From Pyxidicoccus parkwaysis (GTDB taxonomy: Bacteria; Myxococcota; Myxococcia; Myxococcales; Myxococcaceae): a stretch of DNA of 64,000 nt. Position 1 is the first letter of the stretch, and each line of letters begins with the position of its first letter. The notes beneath the pieces were generated by a model that saw only the letters and a list, made by a program, of their open reading frames with translations, was not told the DNA's origin and did no database searches. The position numbers were made by a program, and so were the translations under genes. Positions 25,732 to 34,559 of the stretch are shown here, piece after piece. Location of the stretch: assembly GCF_017301735.1 (NCBI RefSeq), contig NZ_CP071090.1:930001-994000 (forward strand), read 5' to 3'.

Positions 25732-27027
25732 TTGAGCGCGAAGAAGCCCGGCCGCAATGACCCGTGCCCGTGTGGGAGCGGCAAGAAGTATAAGGTCTGC
25801 CATGCCGCCGAGGACCGGGCGAAGGCCGCGCCGCCGCCCGCTGCCGCCCATCCGCTCTCCGCGGACCTGAAGGTGGCGATGGAGATTCTGGGGGACCCGG
25901 ACACGTCGCGGCTGTCCGGCTGTCTCGTGCGCCTGAGCGCGCTCCTGGCCGAGTGGGGACCCGCACCGGGCCTCCGCTTCGACGCGAAGGCCTTCGCCGA
26001 CCACGTGGGCCCGGAACTGGCGCGCCTGGCCGACAAGGAGGGACAGGACGCCCTCAGCGCCCGGCGCGAGCTGCTCGTGGGCGCCGTGCGCAAGCTGGGC
26101 ACGCCCGCGTTCCTGGAGGAGCTCGGCACGGTGCTGCTCGGACGTGCCTCGGAGCCGGGACTTCCGGCGGGAGACAAGCAGGCGCTGTGCGTGGGCGTGC
26201 TGTTCGCGTCCGCGTCGAGGAAGACGGGGCGCTCGCGTCCGGAGGACAACCCGCTGCTGGATGTGGTGTTCGACGTGCAGTTCCGCGAGTGGAGCGCGAA
26301 GCACGCGGAGCTGGTGAAGAAGTACGAGGCGCTCGCGGGAAGCTTCGCGGAGGAGACGCTGCCACCCGAGGCGCGCGAGGCGCTCCAGAAGGCGCGCGGC
26401 GGAGACGTGGATGCGCTGCTGAACTACGTGCAGTCGGACCCGGGCATCGCCGAGCGCATTGCCCGCGAGGCCCGCGAGCGGGCCGCCCGTGTCGAGGCGA
26501 GGATGCGCGAGCCGTCCTCGCCACCCGTCTTCGCGCCGGAGGAGGAGCTCTGGCTCACCTGCGTCCTCTGGGAGCCGATGCAGGCGTTGAAGTCGCTGCC
26601 GCAGGGCGCGGACCCGGCGGTGCGGCGCGAGGCGGTGACGGCGCTGATGCGCGCGGTGAAGGGCGCGCTCGACGAGGACTTCCTGGCGGGGTTGCTGGGA
26701 CGCCTGCGGGAGAATGCGAAGGACACCTCCGTGGACGACGCCGCCCGCGCGGCGCTCATGGACACCGCCATCGCCTTCGAGGCGGAGCCCGCGCGCATGA
26801 CGCTGGCCGCGCTGCTCACGTCGCGACAGGAGGCCACGGGGCGCTCTGCGGAGGAGATGGTGACGCTCGCGGACCTCAAGGCGCTGACCACGTGGACGCC
26901 GGAGTCTTTCGAGCCCTACCGCGCACTGCTGGAGACCATGGGCCTGCCCGCTGCGGCCGCGCGCATCCAGCGCTGCCAGCAGTGGCTGCGTGAGCACCCC
27001 GTCACGCTGCGGACCGAGACGGTGTGA
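25732..27027 (+). CDS. SEC-C motif protein
   Basis: A 431-residue protein starting at TTG 25732 (MSAKKPGRND), with the zinc-binding SEC-C motif at the very N-terminus: CPCGSGKKYKVCH, ligands Cys12, Cys14, Cys23 and His24. The rest is largely alpha-helical and acidic (residues 40-430), with no catalytic motif I can see. SEC-C motifs occur at the SecA C-terminus and in many scaffold proteins, where they bind SecB or ribosomes. The function here is unknown. Confidence 0.78.
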   Translation: MSAKKPGRNDPCPCGSGKKYKVCHAAEDRAKAAPPPAAAHPLSADLKVAMEILGDPDTSRLSGCLVRLSALLAEWGPAPGLRFDAKAFADHVGPELARLADKEGQDALSARRELLVGAVRKLGTPAFLEELGTVLLGRASEPGLPAGDKQALCVGVLFASASRKTGRSRPEDNPLLDVVFDVQFREWSAKHAELVKKYEALAGSFAEETLPPEAREALQKARGGDVDALLNYVQSDPGIAERIAREARERAARVEARMREPSSPPVFAPEEELWLTCVLWEPMQALKSLPQGADPAVRREAVTALMRAVKGALDEDFLAGLLGRLRENAKDTSVDDAARAALMDTAIAFEAEPARMTLAALLTSRQEATGRSAEEMVTLADLKALTTWTPESFEPYRALLETMGLPAAAARIQRCQQWLREHPVTLRTETV

Positions 27028-27207
27028 GGACTGACGGTCCTTCGCGCCTGGTGATGTCGTGGTCTGCGATGGCGGTGCGAAGGCTGTTGGGTCTTCGCAC
27101 CAGGTGATGAGGCGGACCGGGACGAGGAAGGGCACCTCCTGTTCGTCGTACCGGGAGAGGCTGGTGATGCTGCTGCTTCGTTGAACCGCGCCAGCGTGGA
27201 CTGGCGC

Positions 27208-27804
27208 TCAGAGGCGTCGGAGCACGGCGTCCGCTCGCCGCACGTGGTCCACGTCGAGCGTGTGCTTGTTCGAGTCCGCCGCGTCGTAGACGACCGTGAC
27301 TTCGGTGCCCACGCGCCATTCGTCCAACGGGCCCTCCGCGAACAGGGTGGCGTAGACGCCCTCGCGCACCTGTCCGTTGTCGTCGGTGAAGCGGTACGTG
27401 ACGTGGCTGCTTCGCTTGCGAGTGTGCCGGATGGCGACGATGCGCCCCGTCACTGGCACGCCATCTCGCAGCAGCAATCCCTGTCGCTTCGACTGACGGA
27501 GGCCATACAGGCCCAGCCCCGCGCCGAGGGCAATGCACCCGAGGCTCATCGCCAGCTTCGACGCTGGCGAGGCCGGTTGCCGGCCCTGCGTGCGCGCTGC
27601 GGGACGCAGCGGTTTCGCGACCGTTGGGTCCTCGTTGGTGCTCGGGCCCTGGAGCCATTCGCCACCGATGAGCAGTCCCAGCACCAGCAGGACCAGGCCC
27701 GTGAGAATCGGCACGCTCGGGTTCTCGCGAATCATCTCGAGCGGGAACTGTAGCCCGGGAGTGGAAGCCGCCGCGAGCAGGTGCCCGAGGCGTTCCAATT
27801 CCAA
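27208..27804 (-). CDS. DUF3592-like membrane protein
   Basis: A 198-residue protein with two hydrophobic segments (about residues 32-50 and 83-103) flanking a polar loop. The C-terminal beta-rich domain starts DGVPVTGRIVAIRHTRKRSSHVTYRFTDDNGQV and ends EVTVVYDAADSNKHTL, the DUF3592 pattern. The start is uncertain: TTG 27804 directly abuts the TGA of the upstream TetR gene, and ATG 27735 is an alternative 23 residues in. The tight spacing suggests co-transcription with the TetR gene. The function is unknown. Confidence 0.65.
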   Translation of the reverse strand: MELERLGHLLAAASTPGLQFPLEMIRENPSVPILTGLVLLVLGLLIGGEWLQGPSTNEDPTVAKPLRPAARTQGRQPASPASKLAMSLGCIALGAGLGLYGLRQSKRQGLLLRDGVPVTGRIVAIRHTRKRSSHVTYRFTDDNGQVREGVYATLFAEGPLDEWRVGTEVTVVYDAADSNKHTLDVDHVRRADAVLRRL

Positions 27805-28404
27805 TCACGTCTGGGGCTTCTCCTGCGCCTCCGCCAGCAGCACGGCGGCGCGGCGGGCCGCAGTGATGAGCTCGTCCGACAGCGGCGTCCCCGTGGTGGC
27901 TCGCGAGAGGGTCAGCGTTCCGACGCACAGCGCATAGGTCGCCAGCGCGCGCTCCCGTGCGCTCGCTCGCGCGTCCGCGGAGAGGTTCGCGGCGATTCCT
28001 TCCACCATGTGGTCCACGCCCTTCGCGAGAGCCTCCCGCAGCTCCGGCTCGCTCCGGCAGACGTCGGACAGCACGGCGGGGAGCGGACACGCGGGCACCT
28101 CCGCGTCACGGTGGGCCCGGTTGACGTAGCGCCGCACGACGTGGCTCAGCCACTCCGCGCCTCGCAAGTCATCCAGCCCCTGGAACCACTCGTCCCGGCG
28201 CCGCGACATGATGCGCGTGAGCGACTCGACGAGCAGCGCCTGCTTCGAGCTGAAGTGCGCGTAGAAGCCGCCCACCGTCAGCCCGGCCGCGCGCATCACG
28301 TTCTCCACGCTCGTCGCCGAGAAGCCCTGCTTTCGGAAGAGGCCCCCCGCTGCCTCCAGGATGCGCTCGTGTGTGGCCTGCTTCTGCTCCGGGGGATGTC
28401 CCAT
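27805..28404 (-). CDS. TetR/AcrR family regulator
   Basis: A 199-residue one-component repressor. The N-terminal helix-turn-helix is clear: THERILEAAGGLFRKQGFSATSVENVMRAAGLTVGGFYAHFSSKQALL. The ligand-binding C-terminus includes a CPLP block seen in the TetR_C_16-like group (EVPACPLPAVLSDV). It is divergent from the thiolase gene, and the 198-base gap holds two palindromes, so it very likely controls the thiolase/isomerase operon and itself. The inducer is unknown; the targets suggest a fatty-acid or aromatic CoA compound. Confidence 0.87.
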   Translation of the reverse strand: MGHPPEQKQATHERILEAAGGLFRKQGFSATSVENVMRAAGLTVGGFYAHFSSKQALLVESLTRIMSRRRDEWFQGLDDLRGAEWLSHVVRRYVNRAHRDAEVPACPLPAVLSDVCRSEPELREALAKGVDHMVEGIAANLSADARASARERALATYALCVGTLTLSRATTGTPLSDELITAARRAAVLLAEAQEKPQT

Positions 28405-28439
28405 CCGCGGTCACCTCAGTATTCCAGATTATATGCATC

Positions 28440-28453
28440 ATCCGGTACCGGAT
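28440..28453. promoter_or_regulatory. 14-bp perfect palindrome, candidate TetR operator
   Basis: ATCCGGTACCGGAT is its own reverse complement and ends 36 bases upstream of the TetR start. The position fits autoregulation. It differs in sequence from the AT-rich inverted repeat nearer the thiolase gene, so at most one of the two is the main TetR site. Confidence 0.45.
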
Positions 28454-28524
28454 TGCCAATGGAGCCCCACCTCCAGATGGGCAGAATGTCCAGTCCTGAC
28501 GCGGGGATACCAAGGAAGGTTGCG

Positions 28525-28548
28525 ACCATATTATGGCAACAATATGGT
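28525..28548. promoter_or_regulatory. AT-rich inverted repeat upstream of thiolase, candidate operator
   Basis: ACCATATT at 28525-28532 and its exact reverse complement AATATGGT at 28541-28548 are separated by eight bases, 55 bases upstream of the thiolase ATG. In a genome near 69% GC such an AT-rich dyad is conspicuous and likely overlaps the promoter. It is a good candidate site for the divergent TetR protein. Confidence 0.5.
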
Positions 28549-28602
28549 AGCCGCGCGATGACCGGGGCACGAGGCCTCGCCGCGAGCAGGAGGGGTTTGC
28601 CG

Positions 28603-29835
28603 ATGGATGCCTACATTCTCGATGCGGTCCGGACGCCGAGGGCCCGTGCGAAGCCCGGCAAGGGCGCGCTCAGCGGGCTGCACCCGCAGGAGTTGCTGGC
28701 GCAGACGCTGCAACAGCTTCCGAAGCGCACGCAGGTGGACGTGTCGGACGTCGACGACGTGCTCATCGGCTGCGTGTCCCAGTTGGAGGAGCAGGGCGCC
28801 AACATCGCGCGGCAGGCGGTGCTCGTCGCGGGCTGGCCCATCACCGTGCCGGCGCTCAGCCTCAACCGCTTCTGCGGCTCGGGGCTCCAGGCGCTGTCGC
28901 TGGCCGCCATGGGTGTGGCCTCGGGAGCACAGCGGCTCGTGGTGGCAGGCGGCGTGGAGCAGATGAGCCGGCTGGGCCTGGGCGCGGACGGTGGCGGGAC
29001 GGACGGCAACAACCTCCGCCTGCGCGAGCGTCTCTTCCAGGTGCCGCAGGGCATCTCCGCCGACCTCATCGCCACGCTGGAGGGCTTCACCCGCGAGGAG
29101 TTGGATGCCTTCGGCCTGCGCTCCCAGCAGTTCGCCGTGCGGGCGCAGGCGGAGGGGCGCTTCAACAAGAGCCTCTTCCCCGTGAAGAACCCGGACACCG
29201 GCGAGGTGCTGCTGGCCGCGGATGACTCTCCGCGCGCGGACACGTCGCTCCAGAAGCTGGGGGCGCTCGCGGCGTCCTTCACGCAGACGGGCGCGCAGCC
29301 CGCGGGCCCGAATGGCGAGACGCTGGACGCGCTGGCCCTGCGCGCGTTTCCCCGGGCCCGCGAGGTGCGGCACCTGCACACGGCGGGCACGTCCAGCGGA
29401 ATCACCGACGGCGCGGGCGCGATTCTCGTGGCGTCCGGTGAGTACGTGAAGGCGCATGGGCTGAAGCCTCGCGCGAGGGTGCGGGCTGTCTCCGCCGTGG
29501 GCAGCGACCCGGTGTTGATGCTCACGGGCCCCGCGCCCGCGTCGCTCAAGGCGCTCAAGGCCGCGGGCCTGACGCCGCGCGATGTGGACCTGTGGGAAAT
29601 CAATGAGGCCTTCGCGGCCGTCGTCCTCCAGACGGCGCGCGCGCTGGAAATCGACCTGGAGCGCGTCAACGTCAACGGCGGCGCCATCGCCCTGGGCCAC
29701 CCGCTGGGCGCCACGGGGAGCATGCTGGTGGGCTCGGCCTTGGACGAGCTAGAGCGGCGTGGAGGCTCGTTGGCTGTCGTCACGCTGTGCACGAGCGGTG
29801 GCCAGGCGGTGGCGGCGGTGCTCGAGCGCGTGTAG
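28603..29835 (+). CDS. acetyl-CoA C-acyltransferase (thiolase)
   Basis: A 410-residue thiolase II-type enzyme that cleaves or forms beta-ketoacyl-CoA. The acylated nucleophile is Cys91 in NRFCGSG; the general acid/base pair is His366 in ALGHPLGATG and Cys396 in LCTSGGQ. The start ATG 28603 follows AGGAGGGG. The layout is that of degradative FadA-like enzymes rather than a sterol-carrier thiolase. The 2-hydroxychromene-2-carboxylate isomerase-like gene follows after 22 bases, so the pair may serve breakdown of an aromatic or branched acid under the divergent TetR. Confidence 0.9.
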   Translation: MDAYILDAVRTPRARAKPGKGALSGLHPQELLAQTLQQLPKRTQVDVSDVDDVLIGCVSQLEEQGANIARQAVLVAGWPITVPALSLNRFCGSGLQALSLAAMGVASGAQRLVVAGGVEQMSRLGLGADGGGTDGNNLRLRERLFQVPQGISADLIATLEGFTREELDAFGLRSQQFAVRAQAEGRFNKSLFPVKNPDTGEVLLAADDSPRADTSLQKLGALAASFTQTGAQPAGPNGETLDALALRAFPRAREVRHLHTAGTSSGITDGAGAILVASGEYVKAHGLKPRARVRAVSAVGSDPVLMLTGPAPASLKALKAAGLTPRDVDLWEINEAFAAVVLQTARALEIDLERVNVNGGAIALGHPLGATGSMLVGSALDELERRGGSLAVVTLCTSGGQAVAAVLERV

Positions 29836-29857
29836 ACCTCGCGGCCGGGAGGTTCAC

Positions 29858-30466
29858 ATGGCCGCGCCGCTGGAGTTCTGGTTCGAGTTCGGAAGCACCT
29901 ACTCGTACGTGGGTGCGCTGAGAATCGAAGAGGAGTGCCGGGCTGCCGGTGTGCCCCTGGTGTGGAAGCCGTTCCTCCTGGGGCCGCTGTTCACCGCGCA
30001 GCTCGGCATCAAGGACTCGCCGTTCAACGTGAGTCCCATTCGTGGCCGTTACATGTGGAGGGATTTGGAGCGGCTGTGCGCGAAGTTCGGCCTGCCCTGG
30101 AAGCGGCCGAGCGTCTTCCCTCGCGGCACCGTGCTCGCGGCGCGCGTGGCCTGCGCGGGCGAGGGGCAGCCCTGGCTCGGGGACTTCGTGCGCTCCGTGT
30201 TCCGCGCCAACTTCGCGGAGGACCGGGACATCTCGCAGCAGGACGTCCTCGCGGAGGTGCTGCGCGGGCTCGGTGTGGACGCGGAGAAGGTATTCGCCTC
30301 GGCCGTCACCGAGGAGAACAAGGCCCGGCTCCGTGCGAACACGGCGCAGGCCGAGTCGCTGGGCATCTTCGGCGCACCCAACTGCTTCACCCGGGGCGAG
30401 CTGTTCTTCGGACAGGACCGCATCGCCGATGCCATCTCCTGGGCCCTGGGCGAGGGCCGGGAGTAG
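29858..30466 (+). CDS. 2-hydroxychromene-2-carboxylate isomerase-like (DsbA/GST-kappa fold)
   Basis: A 202-residue protein of the NahD/HCCA isomerase group. The N-terminus PLEFWFEFGSTYSYVGALRIE replaces the DsbA CxxC by the F-x-F-x-S-x-Y-S-Y pattern of GSH-dependent isomerases. The C-terminal block SLGIFGAPNCFTRGELFFGQDRI is the conserved cis-Pro loop and end. It would isomerise a hydroxychromene carboxylate in aromatic-ring breakdown with glutathione, although many members act on unknown substrates. GGGAGG ribosome site; operon with the thiolase. Confidence 0.85.
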   Translation: MAAPLEFWFEFGSTYSYVGALRIEEECRAAGVPLVWKPFLLGPLFTAQLGIKDSPFNVSPIRGRYMWRDLERLCAKFGLPWKRPSVFPRGTVLAARVACAGEGQPWLGDFVRSVFRANFAEDRDISQQDVLAEVLRGLGVDAEKVFASAVTEENKARLRANTAQAESLGIFGAPNCFTRGELFFGQDRIADAISWALGEGRE

Positions 30467-30473
30467 GCGCGCG

Positions 30474-31094
30474 TCACGGCGTCTTGCGCGGAGGTGACTC
30501 CGGGCGCAGGCATCTCCAGGCCGCGTCTGCTAGCACCTTCTCGATGCCTGGCTTCAGCTCGCCTCGGCCGCTGGCCCAGTAGCGGAGCAGTTCCTGCGCG
30601 GGCCCGAGCATCAGCGGGATGTACGCGGAGGAGGGCAGGGCGAGAATCTGTCCCTCTTTCGCGTAGGCCTTCATCTGGGCGTAGCCCTCGCGCATGAAGT
30701 GGCCGGTGGCGGACTGGATTTCCGGCTCGGCGGCGGCCACCGCTTCGTCGCGGCGCATCCGGATGAGGTAGTGCGCCGCCTCGGGATTGGCGCGCGACCA
30801 GGCGATGTGGTGCGTGACGATGGCGCGGATGAAGCCTTCCGCGTCGTGCACCTGCTCCAGGCGGGCGCGCAGCACCTCGTGATGCTGGCGCAGGCAGTCG
30901 ATGTAGAGGGCGACGGCGATGCCCTCCTTCGCTCCGAAGTGATGGTAGACGCTGCCCACGCTGGCGCCGCTGAGTGCGCGGATGTCCTCGATGGTCGTCG
31001 CCGCCCACCCCAGCTTCGTGAAGCACTGAAGCGCGGCATCCAGGATGGCGCGGCGGCTCCGCTCACCGACGGCGCTGCGGCGTGACTTCTCCAT
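30474..31094 (-). CDS. TetR/AcrR family regulator
   Basis: A 206-residue TetR repressor from ATG 31094 (MEKSRRSAVGE). ATG 31121 and TTG 31130 are in-frame alternatives with longer N-termini. Helix-turn-helix: RRAILDAALQCFTKLGWAATTIEDIRALSGASVGSVYHHFGAKEGIAVAL. It is convergent with the isomerase gene, with only seven bases between stops. It is not obviously linked to a target; the divergent neighbour is on the same strand, so its regulon is unknown. Confidence 0.82.
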   Translation of the reverse strand: MEKSRRSAVGERSRRAILDAALQCFTKLGWAATTIEDIRALSGASVGSVYHHFGAKEGIAVALYIDCLRQHHEVLRARLEQVHDAEGFIRAIVTHHIAWSRANPEAAHYLIRMRRDEAVAAAEPEIQSATGHFMREGYAQMKAYAKEGQILALPSSAYIPLMLGPAQELLRYWASGRGELKPGIEKVLADAAWRCLRPESPPRKTP

Positions 31095-31156
31095 GGCGGG
31101 ACTCTCGTTCTGGCGTTTCATCCGGGTCAAGCGGAGCCACGGCGCTTGAGGACAGC

Positions 31157-32956
31157 TCAGTGCGCGGTGGACTGCGCCGCATCCTCACCCAGCATCAACC
31201 GTCGGACGATGGGCACGGGCGGGTACCCGTACGAGACAACCTGGTCATGGAAGCGCTGGAGCGAGAAGTCCTTGCCCCACTTCGCCTTCGCGTCCTCGCG
31301 CAACTCCATGAGCATCTTCTTGCCCAGCACATAGACGAGGTACGTCGGGTCCGACGTGCCCCGGCGCGCCTCTCGCTCGGCGTTGATGCGCGTCATGTAC
31401 GCCTCCTCCTCGAAGAGGCGCACGGCCTGCTCGTACGTCATGCCTCGCGTGTGCAGCGACAGGCCGGCCATGTAGCGCGCCAGTCGCTGGAGGTAGAGCG
31501 CGAGCTGGCTCAGCCGCAGCTTGTCCGCCTGTGGGCCCGTGCCGCCGTAGCCCTCGTCCAGCATCATCTGCTCCGTGTACAGGCCCCAGCCCTCGCTGAA
31601 CGAGCCTGAGCCCATCAGCTTGCGCACCTTGGACTGAATCCGGTTCGTCCACAGGAACTGCACGTAGTGGCCCGGGTACGCCTCGTGAATCGAGACGAGC
31701 GGCAGCGCGTAGCGGTTGTAGAAGCTCATGTGCTGCAGCGTCTGGTCCGCGTTCCACGCCGGGTCCGGCGGCGTCACGTAGTAGTACGCCTCCGTCGCCT
31801 TCTTCTCGAACGGGCCCGGCGTGCTCATGCTCGCGAAGGACAGCGCTCGATTGAACGACGGCGTCTCCGCCACCCGGGCCCGCACCTCACTCGGAACGGT
31901 GATGATGTGGTGGTCGATGAGGTACTGCCGGATGTCCTCCAGCGTCGCCGTCGTCGTGGCCACCAATTCCGCGGGGGCAGGGTGCTCCTGGCCCAGCTCG
32001 CGGTACACGTCCATGGGCGCCTTGCCCGGAGCCAGCCGCGCCGCCACCTCGCGGAACTGCTCCTGCGTGCGCTTCATCTCCGCGCTGCCCCACGCCAGCA
32101 GCGAGTCGATGCTCTCGGTGACGCCCTCCTCGTACAGGAGCTTCTTGCGGTACGTCTCCTCGCCAATCGCGAAGGCTCCGTTGGAGCGCGGCAGCAAGTC
32201 CTCCTTCAGGAAGCGGGTGTAGCCGTCGATGGCCTCCAGGCAGCGCGCCTGCTCCTGCTTGAAGGCCTCCTGGAGCGCGGCGTCCTGCACCGGCGCGAAG
32301 GCCTGCGGCAGCGTCTGCGAATAGAGCGAGCGCGTGCCCCGCACCTGCTCCAGCGCAATCTCCGTCCACAGCTTCGGCGGATTCTTCAGGTTGGCCCGCG
32401 CGGCGGCGAACACCTCCGGCACCACGGCCATGCGCTTCACCGCCGAGCGCATCCGCTCCTCCAGCGGCGCGAAGTCGCGGTTGATGAGCTGGTACACCGA
32501 GCCTGACGCGAAGCTCAGGTACTGATTGGGATTGCGCTCCCACGCGCGCACCACTTCCAGGTCCAGGATTTTCGACCGGAAGTGGTTCTCCAACATGTCG
32601 TAGTCGGCCCGGTCCTCCGGCGGCAACGCACTGCGGTCCACCGCCTTCGGCAGCGCGGCGAGCCGCTCCTGGTAGTACGCCAGATTGGAGGCGCGCTCCT
32701 CGGGCCGGAAGCCGCGCAGCTCACCGTCATACGAGTGCACGCCCGCGGACGTGGCCGACATGGGCGAGCGGCGGAAGTGCTCCTCGAAGTGCGCGTCCAC
32801 GAAGCCGCGCAGTGCCACCTGCGCGGGGGACAGTCCAATCGGCGTGGCGGCATGGACGGCCGGAGACGTGGCCTGGGCTGGCGGATGTGAGGTGGCACAG
32901 CCGGAGGACAGCAGCAGCAACGCGGCGAGGACGCTCGTGGGGCGCAGTGCGTTCAT
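31157..32956 (-). CDS. DUF885 family lipoprotein, putative metallohydrolase
   Basis: A 599-residue exported lipoprotein: MNALRPTSVLAALLLLSSGC, Cys20 acylated. It is the mostly helical DUF885 fold, with the signature VSIHEAYPGHYVQFLWTN (HEAYPGH, probable zinc ligands) and the downstream Glu-rich FSEGWGLYTEQMMLDEGY. The family includes proteins with carboxypeptidase-like activity, but most are uncharacterised. The start ATG 32954-32956 follows GAGG; an upstream in-frame start would bury the signal peptide. Probably periplasmic peptide turnover. Confidence 0.85.
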   Translation of the reverse strand: MNALRPTSVLAALLLLSSGCATSHPPAQATSPAVHAATPIGLSPAQVALRGFVDAHFEEHFRRSPMSATSAGVHSYDGELRGFRPEERASNLAYYQERLAALPKAVDRSALPPEDRADYDMLENHFRSKILDLEVVRAWERNPNQYLSFASGSVYQLINRDFAPLEERMRSAVKRMAVVPEVFAAARANLKNPPKLWTEIALEQVRGTRSLYSQTLPQAFAPVQDAALQEAFKQEQARCLEAIDGYTRFLKEDLLPRSNGAFAIGEETYRKKLLYEEGVTESIDSLLAWGSAEMKRTQEQFREVAARLAPGKAPMDVYRELGQEHPAPAELVATTTATLEDIRQYLIDHHIITVPSEVRARVAETPSFNRALSFASMSTPGPFEKKATEAYYYVTPPDPAWNADQTLQHMSFYNRYALPLVSIHEAYPGHYVQFLWTNRIQSKVRKLMGSGSFSEGWGLYTEQMMLDEGYGGTGPQADKLRLSQLALYLQRLARYMAGLSLHTRGMTYEQAVRLFEEEAYMTRINAEREARRGTSDPTYLVYVLGKKMLMELREDAKAKWGKDFSLQRFHDQVVSYGYPPVPIVRRLMLGEDAAQSTAH

Positions 32957-33013
32957 GGAGCCTCGGGGGAAGGGGCGATGGAGCGTCGCCGAAGGCCCCC
33001 GGCGCGACAAGCG

Positions 33014-33376
33014 TCAGGCTTCGCCGAGCCACAGCCCGAGGCCGCCCAACAGGCCCATTCCGAGGAACATTCCCGCCAGTAGCCACGCCTGACGGCGCGT
33101 CCACCCCAGCGCCTCGCCATACCTGCGCGCGCACCAGAGGACGAGGAGGGCGAGCCCCACGCAGATGCCCATGGGCCCCAGCGCCACCAGCGCCTTGCGC
33201 GCCGTCCCGCTCACGTCCAGCACGGCCAGAAGCAGCAGTGGTCCGAAGCCGATGACGAGGATGGCGAGCGCGATGCCCAGCCCGCCCCAACCACTAGGGC
33301 CGGACAGCTCCAGGAAGTCCAGCAGCTGCCTGCCGGCGGAGCGCGGCTCTGATTCGGGTCGGCGGGGCGGTGCCAC
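33014..33376 (-). CDS. small three-helix membrane protein
   Basis: A 120-residue membrane protein starting at GTG 33374-33376. Hydrophobic helices lie at about 32-53, 65-85 and 97-117, after a Pro/Arg/Ser-rich cytoplasmic N-terminus. I recognise no family. It lies three bases downstream of the trigger-factor-like gene and is almost certainly co-transcribed with it. Confidence 0.6.
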   Translation of the reverse strand: MAPPRRPESEPRSAGRQLLDFLELSGPSGWGGLGIALAILVIGFGPLLLLAVLDVSGTARKALVALGPMGICVGLALLVLWCARRYGEALGWTRRQAWLLAGMFLGMGLLGGLGLWLGEA

Positions 33377-33379
33377 GGC

Positions 33380-34408
33380 TTAGCCCTGCTCGGCGCCTTC
33401 GAAGGTCACCTTCGCCTTCGACATGACGTACTCGACGACCATCAGGTGCCAGCCCAGGTCATGCAGCTTCTTCGTCGTCTCGGGGGACTCGCGCAGCGCG
33501 GCGCGCACGTCGTCGGCCGTGAGGCCGAAGGGCTCGGTGGTCTGCTCCAGCAGCTTCTGGAGCTTCTCGGCGGAGAGGGTGAGCTTGTCCTGCTCGGCGA
33601 TGGCCTTCAGCCCGAGCCCGACGCGGATGCGGTGCTCGGCCTGCTCGCGCGTGGAGGCGTCCTGCAGCCAGCCCTGCACTGCCTCTTCCTGCTCCTCCAC
33701 GCTGAAGCCGCGCTCCACCATGCCGAAGCCCTCGGCGGTGGCCCAGCGGCGGCGAATCTCCTCGTCCACCAGCTTGCGCGGCACCTCCACCTCGGTGCGG
33801 CGCGCCACCTCGTCCAGCACCAGCTCCTGCGCCTGGACCCAGAGGTTGTCGGAGAGCTCGTTCTCCAGCTCCTCCTGGAGGGCCGTCATCACGGCGTCCA
33901 GCGAGTCACCGAGCCCGAGCTGCTTCAAGAAGGCGGGGCTCTCCTCGTCCGGGAGCGTCAGCTCGCGCGCGGCGCGGATGTCCACGAGGAAGCGCACGGG
34001 CTTTCCGCGCAGCGACTCCACCGGGTAGTTGTCCGGCAAATCCAACATGAGCTGGAGGCTGCCGCCCACGGTGCCGCTCTCGGCCACCAGCTCCGAGAAG
34101 CCGGGGAGCGCTTGCAGCGGGGCCAGCTCCGTCCAGAAGCCGAAGCGGGTGGAGAACGGAATGAGGCGGCCCTCGGCGTAGCCCAGCACGTCGAGCTGGA
34201 CGTCGTCGCCCTCGGCGACGTGCTCACCCTCGGCGCGCTCACGCACGGTGGCCAGCGCCCGCTTCTTCTCGTGGAAGCGGGTGATGAGGTCCTCCGAGGT
34301 GAGGTCCTCCGCCAGGGGAACGCGCACCGAGAGGCCCTCCAGCGAGGGGGCCTTCACCGGCGGCAGGGGTACGGGCCCCGCCGCCATGATGCTGGCGATG
34401 GGGCTCAT
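33380..34408 (-). CDS. trigger-factor-like peptidyl-prolyl isomerase/chaperone lacking the ribosome-binding domain
   Basis: A 342-residue protein with a trigger-factor-like layout but shortened at the N-terminus. The first 35 residues cannot hold the normal ribosome-binding domain and its GFRxGxxP motif. An FKBP-like central part (EGDDVQLDVLGYAEGRLIPFS, LQALPGFSELV, LRGKPVRFLVDIRA) and the helical arm domain (LDEVARRTEVEVPRKLVDEEIRRRW and the segments after it) are clear. The start ATG 34406-34408 follows GAGAGG. It is probably a secondary chaperone that does not dock on ribosomes. Confidence 0.75.
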   Translation of the reverse strand: MSPIASIMAAGPVPLPPVKAPSLEGLSVRVPLAEDLTSEDLITRFHEKKRALATVRERAEGEHVAEGDDVQLDVLGYAEGRLIPFSTRFGFWTELAPLQALPGFSELVAESGTVGGSLQLMLDLPDNYPVESLRGKPVRFLVDIRAARELTLPDEESPAFLKQLGLGDSLDAVMTALQEELENELSDNLWVQAQELVLDEVARRTEVEVPRKLVDEEIRRRWATAEGFGMVERGFSVEEQEEAVQGWLQDASTREQAEHRIRVGLGLKAIAEQDKLTLSAEKLQKLLEQTTEPFGLTADDVRAALRESPETTKKLHDLGWHLMVVEYVMSKAKVTFEGAEQG

Positions 34409-34559
34409 CTTCAGGAGCCTCTCGACTCCCTGTCCTTCTCCTCGACCGCTTTGGCTGCTCACGGGGACTCCAGGGACATAACCCGGCCCTCGCTGATGCC
34501 AGTGAGGAGCAAAGGGCCGGTGCGCCATGGACCGTCTTTTTAGTGCAGCCGGGCGCCTA

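Noticed and set aside
27028..27207. Imperfect direct repeat around CTGGTGATG downstream of the SEC-C gene
   Set aside because: Too short and imperfect to support a named element.
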